A DNA stretch of 10,269 bases, taken from a bacterium. Its GTDB lineage: Bacteria; Electryoneota; RPQS01. Under the pieces are notes generated by a model, which did not search any database, was not told the origin of the DNA, and worked only from the letters and a program-made list of their open reading frames with translations. The position numbers and the translations under genes were made by a program. This document shows, one piece after another, positions 8,357 to 10,269 of this stretch. Every line of letters starts with the position of its first letter. The first letter of the stretch is position 1. The DNA lies in the NCBI GenBank assembly GCA_018814465.1, contig JAHIZR010000464.1:1-10269 (forward strand). Direction: 5' to 3'.

Positions 8357-8830
8357 CTATTTAAACAGTCCGATTTGCGGAAGATTCGAGTAATTACATT
8401 ATTATTCTATTCTGCTTGGGAAATATCGATAACAATAACTGATTAGTCCGTGTTTGGGGAGATTGCGCGAATTCATACATTTTAACGCTATTGACCATGT
8501 TTAGGAGATGTGATTTGTTATTCGAGTCGCCGAATTGCTCCCGGCAGAAAGCGCAGTGCAAGAGTCCGCCAAGAGAAGAGGGGCTTCACGTTATTCAGAC
8601 GAGAAAATTGGTCTGTCCTTCGAAACCTGTGCCATAAGAAATTTCACTGGTTACCAACACAGTATCACTTAACAGGAATCAGCCTCTTCCCCACCCCGAG
8701 AACCACTTTCTGGATCACACAATGGTCGTCACTTGGTGTTGTTTGGTGGCACTGGGCACATATGATATGATTCCGTTTGGTTGGATGAAATGAATAGTGA
8801 TTTTAAAACAGTAGTTTAAAAAATACTCTT

Positions 8831-8870
8831 CATTCACACTGGTAACGCTGGTTCGAGTCCCTTACTGGCT
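8831..8870 (+). other. tRNA T-arm-like fragment, possible remnant
   Basis: The string GGTAACGCTGGTTCGAGTCC (8841-8860) looks like the variable loop and T-arm of a tRNA, with a canonical TTCGAGT loop. However, the T-stem pairs poorly (GCTGG against CCCTT), and I find no matching D-arm, anticodon arm or acceptor stem upstream and no CCA. It is not a functional tRNA. A decayed tRNA end or old attachment site is possible, but no integrase is visible. Confidence 0.25.
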
Positions 8871-8975
8871 GCTGGGAAAGCAAAGTCCGGGATTGATCCT
8901 AATCACAAGAGAACCCACGAACCTAAGCCAGTTATATTATAAATAACAGATATTTATACGCATTAGGCAGAAAAC

Positions 8976-9004
8976 TTGACATCACACAAAAAATGTCTTA
9001 TGTT
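8976..9004 (+). promoter_or_regulatory. Sigma-70-type promoter of the Fur-family gene
   Basis: A perfect -35 TTGACA (8976-8981) is followed after 17 bases by TATGTT (8999-9004), a 4-of-6 match to the -10 consensus. The predicted start is about 9011, giving a leader of roughly 85 bases before the ATG at 9097. The start site falls inside the 20-bp palindrome, a classical arrangement for repression. Confidence 0.65.
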
Positions 9005-9008
9005 TATA

Positions 9009-9028
9009 AATGCAAATGCATTTGCATT
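9009..9028. promoter_or_regulatory. 20-bp perfect palindrome, probable Fur-family operator
   Basis: AATGCAAATGCATTTGCATT is a perfect inverted repeat, AT-rich with TGCAAAT half-sites, in the style of Fur/Zur-type operators. It overlaps the predicted transcription start. A weaker overlapping dyad, TTGCATTCGCAA (9022-9033, 8 of 12 symmetric positions), extends it to the right, as in stacked Fur sites. It probably binds the product of the gene it precedes; the metal it responds to cannot be told from the site. Confidence 0.65.
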
Positions 9029-9096
9029 CGCAATAACACTGCTCATGAGCTGTTAACAGGCATCAGTTTAGAAGTGGACTTAAGGTCTTTACAGGC

Positions 9097-9468
9097 ATGA
9101 ATTTAAACACTCGCCAGAGAAGGGCAATTCTTGATGTTCTTGAGATTGCCGATCACCCGCTCAGTCCGCAAGAGATTTACGATGGAGTGGGTCACTACGG
9201 CGAATCTGTGAATATGTCGACGGTTTACAGATCTTTGTCGGCATTAGTGAAGCGGGAGATTCTGGAGGAGGTGAAACTCCCCGGCGAACCGAGCCGCTAT
9301 GAGTTTTCGGGGAAAGGCCATCACCATCATTTTCGCTGTCGGAAATGCAATCGGGTTCTGGTGATCGAGAAGTGTGCGGCGGATGTGAACAGCATGGTCC
9401 CGCCCGGCTACATCGTCGAAGATCATGATCTATTTATCTATGGGCTATGCTCAGAATGCTCCCCTTGA
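9097..9468 (+). CDS. Fur-family metal-dependent transcriptional repressor
   Basis: DNA-binding repressor of the ferric-uptake-regulator family, 123 aa, at the short end of the family (usual ~130-150). Residues ~1-65 form the winged helix, with RQRRAILDVLE, the LSPQEIY helix, and the recognition helix NMSTVYRSLSAL (39-50). A hinge PGEPSRYEF leads to the dimer/metal domain. HHHHFRCRKC (75-84) supplies metal-site histidines and the first structural CxxC (C81, C84); CSEC (118-121) supplies the second, together a typical Cys4 zinc site. C93, H110 and the His run are further candidate ligands. The His run, C93 and the short N-terminus lean towards Zur-like or unspecialised members rather than classical Fur, but the sensed metal (Zn, Fe, or Mn/peroxide) is not settled. 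AAGG at 9082-9085 is a plausible though distant ribosome site. Autoregulation is likely through the palindrome upstream. Confidence 0.93.
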   Translation: MNLNTRQRRAILDVLEIADHPLSPQEIYDGVGHYGESVNMSTVYRSLSALVKREILEEVKLPGEPSRYEFSGKGHHHHFRCRKCNRVLVIEKCAADVNSMVPPGYIVEDHDLFIYGLCSECSP

Positions 9469-9537
9469 GTAGACATAGATAGGCTTAGTCCATTGAACCA
9501 TATACTAATACGATAAGTTACCCTCAACCTCAAGCAT

Positions 9538-9543
9538 GAGGAA
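9538..9543 (+). promoter_or_regulatory. Ribosome binding site of the NifX-like gene
   Basis: GAGGAA lies 6 bases before the ATG at 9550. This is a strong Shine-Dalgarno match that fixes the start of the NifX-like gene. The 81-base gap after the Fur-family stop contains a TATACT (9501-9506) that could be a -10, but no good -35 pairs with it, so read-through from the repressor promoter is as likely as a separate promoter. Confidence 0.7.
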
Positions 9544-9549
9544 TCAGCA

Positions 9550-10038
9550 ATGAATTATCTGGTTGCAGCCGACGGCAAAGACTGGGATGCGAAAATCTCT
9601 AAGAGGTTTATTCATGCTAAGATGTACCTGATCGCAAACACCGCTGCCGAAGAAATCAAGGCTTATGAAAGCAGCGTTTATCATGATCCGTTTGAGTTGG
9701 CTGAGCTTCATGAAAAGAGCGGCACTCTGGCGGGGATTATCACATGTAATATCGGACCTCACGCATTCGAGCTTGCATCACAACGGGGGTTGCCTGTCTA
9801 TTTGTTGAGGAATGCCACCGTCAGGCGAGCACTCGAGTTGGTTCAAGAGGGGAAGGTGGATGCGGCGGAAAGTTCGAGTTTGCGCCGCAGTATCCAAGAA
9901 AGGCGGCACCGTCAACAGCCTCTTTCGGAATACATGGAGTCAGAACCTTCCGGGCGTTTTCATCAGGGCAAGGGACAAGGACTGGGCAAAGGACAAGGAC
10001 AAGGTCAAGGTCGCGGTCGATTCAAGCGCTTTCGCTGA
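9550..10038 (+). CDS. NifX/NifB-type dinitrogenase iron-molybdenum cofactor family protein
   Basis: Small cytoplasmic protein of the family that includes NifX, NafY and the C-terminal domain of NifB, which carry iron-molybdenum cofactor or its precursors. Stand-alone members are common in anaerobes without nitrogenase, and their role there is unknown. The domain covers ~1-108: VAADGKDWDAKISKRF (family DGKxxDxxVSxRF), AKMYLIANT, then GIITCNIGPHAF (62-73) and LPVYLLRNATVRRALELVQEGKV (81-103). C66 and H71 in the NIGPHAF region are possible metal ligands. After residue ~110 an Arg/Gln-rich linker leads to a low-complexity tail (139-162) of Gly, Gln, Lys and Arg ending KRFR; similar Gly-rich tails occur in other family members. 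No nifH/D/K/E/N is in the window. It follows the Fur-family gene in the same direction, hinting at metal-linked control. Confidence 0.85.
   Translation: MNYLVAADGKDWDAKISKRFIHAKMYLIANTAAEEIKAYESSVYHDPFELAELHEKSGTLAGIITCNIGPHAFELASQRGLPVYLLRNATVRRALELVQEGKVDAAESSSLRRSIQERRHRQQPLSEYMESEPSGRFHQGKGQGLGKGQGQGQGRGRFKRFR
9966..10019 (+). repeat. Degenerate GGWCAA hexamer repeat coding the Gly/Gln tail
   Basis: GGACAAGG occurs at 9973-9980, 9991-9998 and 9997-10004, followed by GGTCAAGG at 10003-10010 and GGTCGCGG at 10009-10016. The period of about 6 bases encodes G-Q/G-K dipeptides. This simple repeat may change length between strains by replication slippage while staying in frame. Confidence 0.75.
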
Positions 10039-10269
10039 AAGCAATCCGAAAAGATCGAAGGCGGGAATTAAGCGATTAGGACGAACATTTTTATGCGTTG
10101 CGTCAAGTAGAAAACTTCATTTGCTAAACTAAAGCGCTTGGGATTCCGGTGGGTTGTGCGTTTTGGGCGGCTGTTACAACACACTCACAGCGTTTAGCCG
10201 GGCACGGTGATGTCTTTCATCTATTCCTCTATGATAATTGGGGACACTATAGAAAATCAGAGCTGTCAA
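10039..10269. other. Gene-free end of window
   Basis: No coding region of believable composition is seen. A 6-bp hairpin with a 3-base loop (GCTTTC 10028-10033 with GAAAGC 10037-10042) overlaps the NifX-like stop codon but lacks a U-tail. Arms GCTAAAC (10123-10129) and GTTTAGC (10192-10198) are complementary but 62 bases apart. Nothing here supports a firm call. Confidence 0.5.

Larger units (their letters stand above)
8305..8391. repeat. Pair of 13-bp direct repeats (ATTCGAGT element) in the kinase promoter region
   Basis: GGAATATTCGAGT (8305-8317) and GGAAGATTCGAGT (8379-8391) match at 12 of 13 positions, 74 bases apart. The first copy covers the predicted sigma-54 start site and the second lies about 65-77 bases upstream of it. 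A further ATTCGAGT occurs at 8520-8527 and TTCGAGT at 8852-8858. They may be binding sites for one regulator. The identity is seen directly; the function is inference. Confidence 0.4.
8287..9096. other. Intergenic region of ~810 bases without a convincing gene
   Basis: This region separates two divergent genes. Its ends are promoter-like: a sigma-54-type element for the hybrid kinase on the left, and a sigma-70-type promoter with a Fur-type palindrome on the right. The middle (~8400-8960) holds only scraps: a tRNA T-arm-like string, repeated ATTCGAGT elements, and a minus-strand open stretch with a CxxCH string. A plus-strand 86-codon frame at 8510-8770 (GTG start) has an unnatural Arg/Trp-rich composition and its purine-rich site is only 2 bases from the start, so I do not call it. 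The mix suggests decayed accessory DNA. Confidence 0.6.

Noticed and set aside
8510..8770. 86-codon plus-strand frame in the intergenic region (GTG start after AGGAG)
   Set aside because: The purine-rich site is only 2 bases from the GTG. The product is Arg/Trp-rich without any recognisable pattern.
9041..9050. Perfect 10-bp palindrome GCTCATGAGC in the Fur-family leader
   Set aside because: It is too short to separate from chance and has no partner copy nearby.
10123..10198. GCTAAAC/GTTTAGC inverted arms as an element end or long hairpin
   Set aside because: They are only 7 bp with a 62-base gap and no target duplication.
10225..10269. TTGGGGACAC-containing stretch resembling sequences found near transposases
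   Set aside because: There is only a short resemblance, no inverted repeat or transposase within the window, and the sequence runs into the edge.
1..10269. CRISPR array, rRNA, complete tRNA or riboswitch
   Set aside because: No regularly spaced repeats, no rRNA-like conserved blocks and no full cloverleaf were seen on either strand. The intergenic leaders show no recognisable riboswitch core.

Overview
This is a bacterial chromosomal window of mixed signalling and accessory-metal content. It reads like an environmental, probably anaerobic or facultative, Gram-negative-type bacterium. Very long multi-PAS kinases, a soluble cysteine-rich protein, a Fur-family repressor and a NifX-like protein fit deltaproteobacterial or FCB-group (Zixibacteria-like) lineages. 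That is an impression from gene content, not a taxonomic assignment. Base composition looks moderate, with AT-rich intergenic stretches.

Layout. Positions 1-3221 (+) hold a two-gene two-component unit: a membrane histidine kinase open to the left edge of the window, and a response regulator (REC plus PAS) overlapping it by 4 bases. A hairpin at 3251-3282 separates this unit from a convergent minus-strand unit. That unit reads from 8286 down to 3307: a 1522-residue hybrid histidine kinase (two membrane segments, a periplasmic sensor, about seven PAS domains, HisKA/HATPase and a C-terminal receiver), followed within a few bases by a small 11-cysteine protein of unknown function. The two kinases share recognisable motifs in their periplasmic sensor regions, so they are probably distant paralogues in that domain.

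Positions 8287-9096 form an ~810-base region without a convincing gene. It contains a sigma-54-like promoter for the hybrid kinase, a 12-bp palindrome, a repeated ATTCGAGT-type element, a tRNA T-arm-like scrap, and the promoter with a 20-bp perfect palindrome in front of the next gene. Positions 9097-9468 (+) encode a short Fur-family metalloregulator, probably autoregulated through that palindrome. Positions 9550-10038 (+) encode a small NifX/NifB-type iron-molybdenum cofactor family protein with a Gly/Gln/Lys/Arg-rich tail. The last 230 bases show no gene.

How the genes may work together. The left unit is a kinase/regulator pair whose regulator has no DNA-binding domain, so its output is probably by protein contact. 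The hybrid kinase probably passes phosphate to an unlinked partner; the attached cysteine-rich protein is the most novel element here and may tie the kinase to a redox or metal cue. The Fur-like repressor and the NifX-like protein may form a small metal-related unit. No other nif gene is visible. I see no phage, IS transposase, CRISPR array or rRNA.
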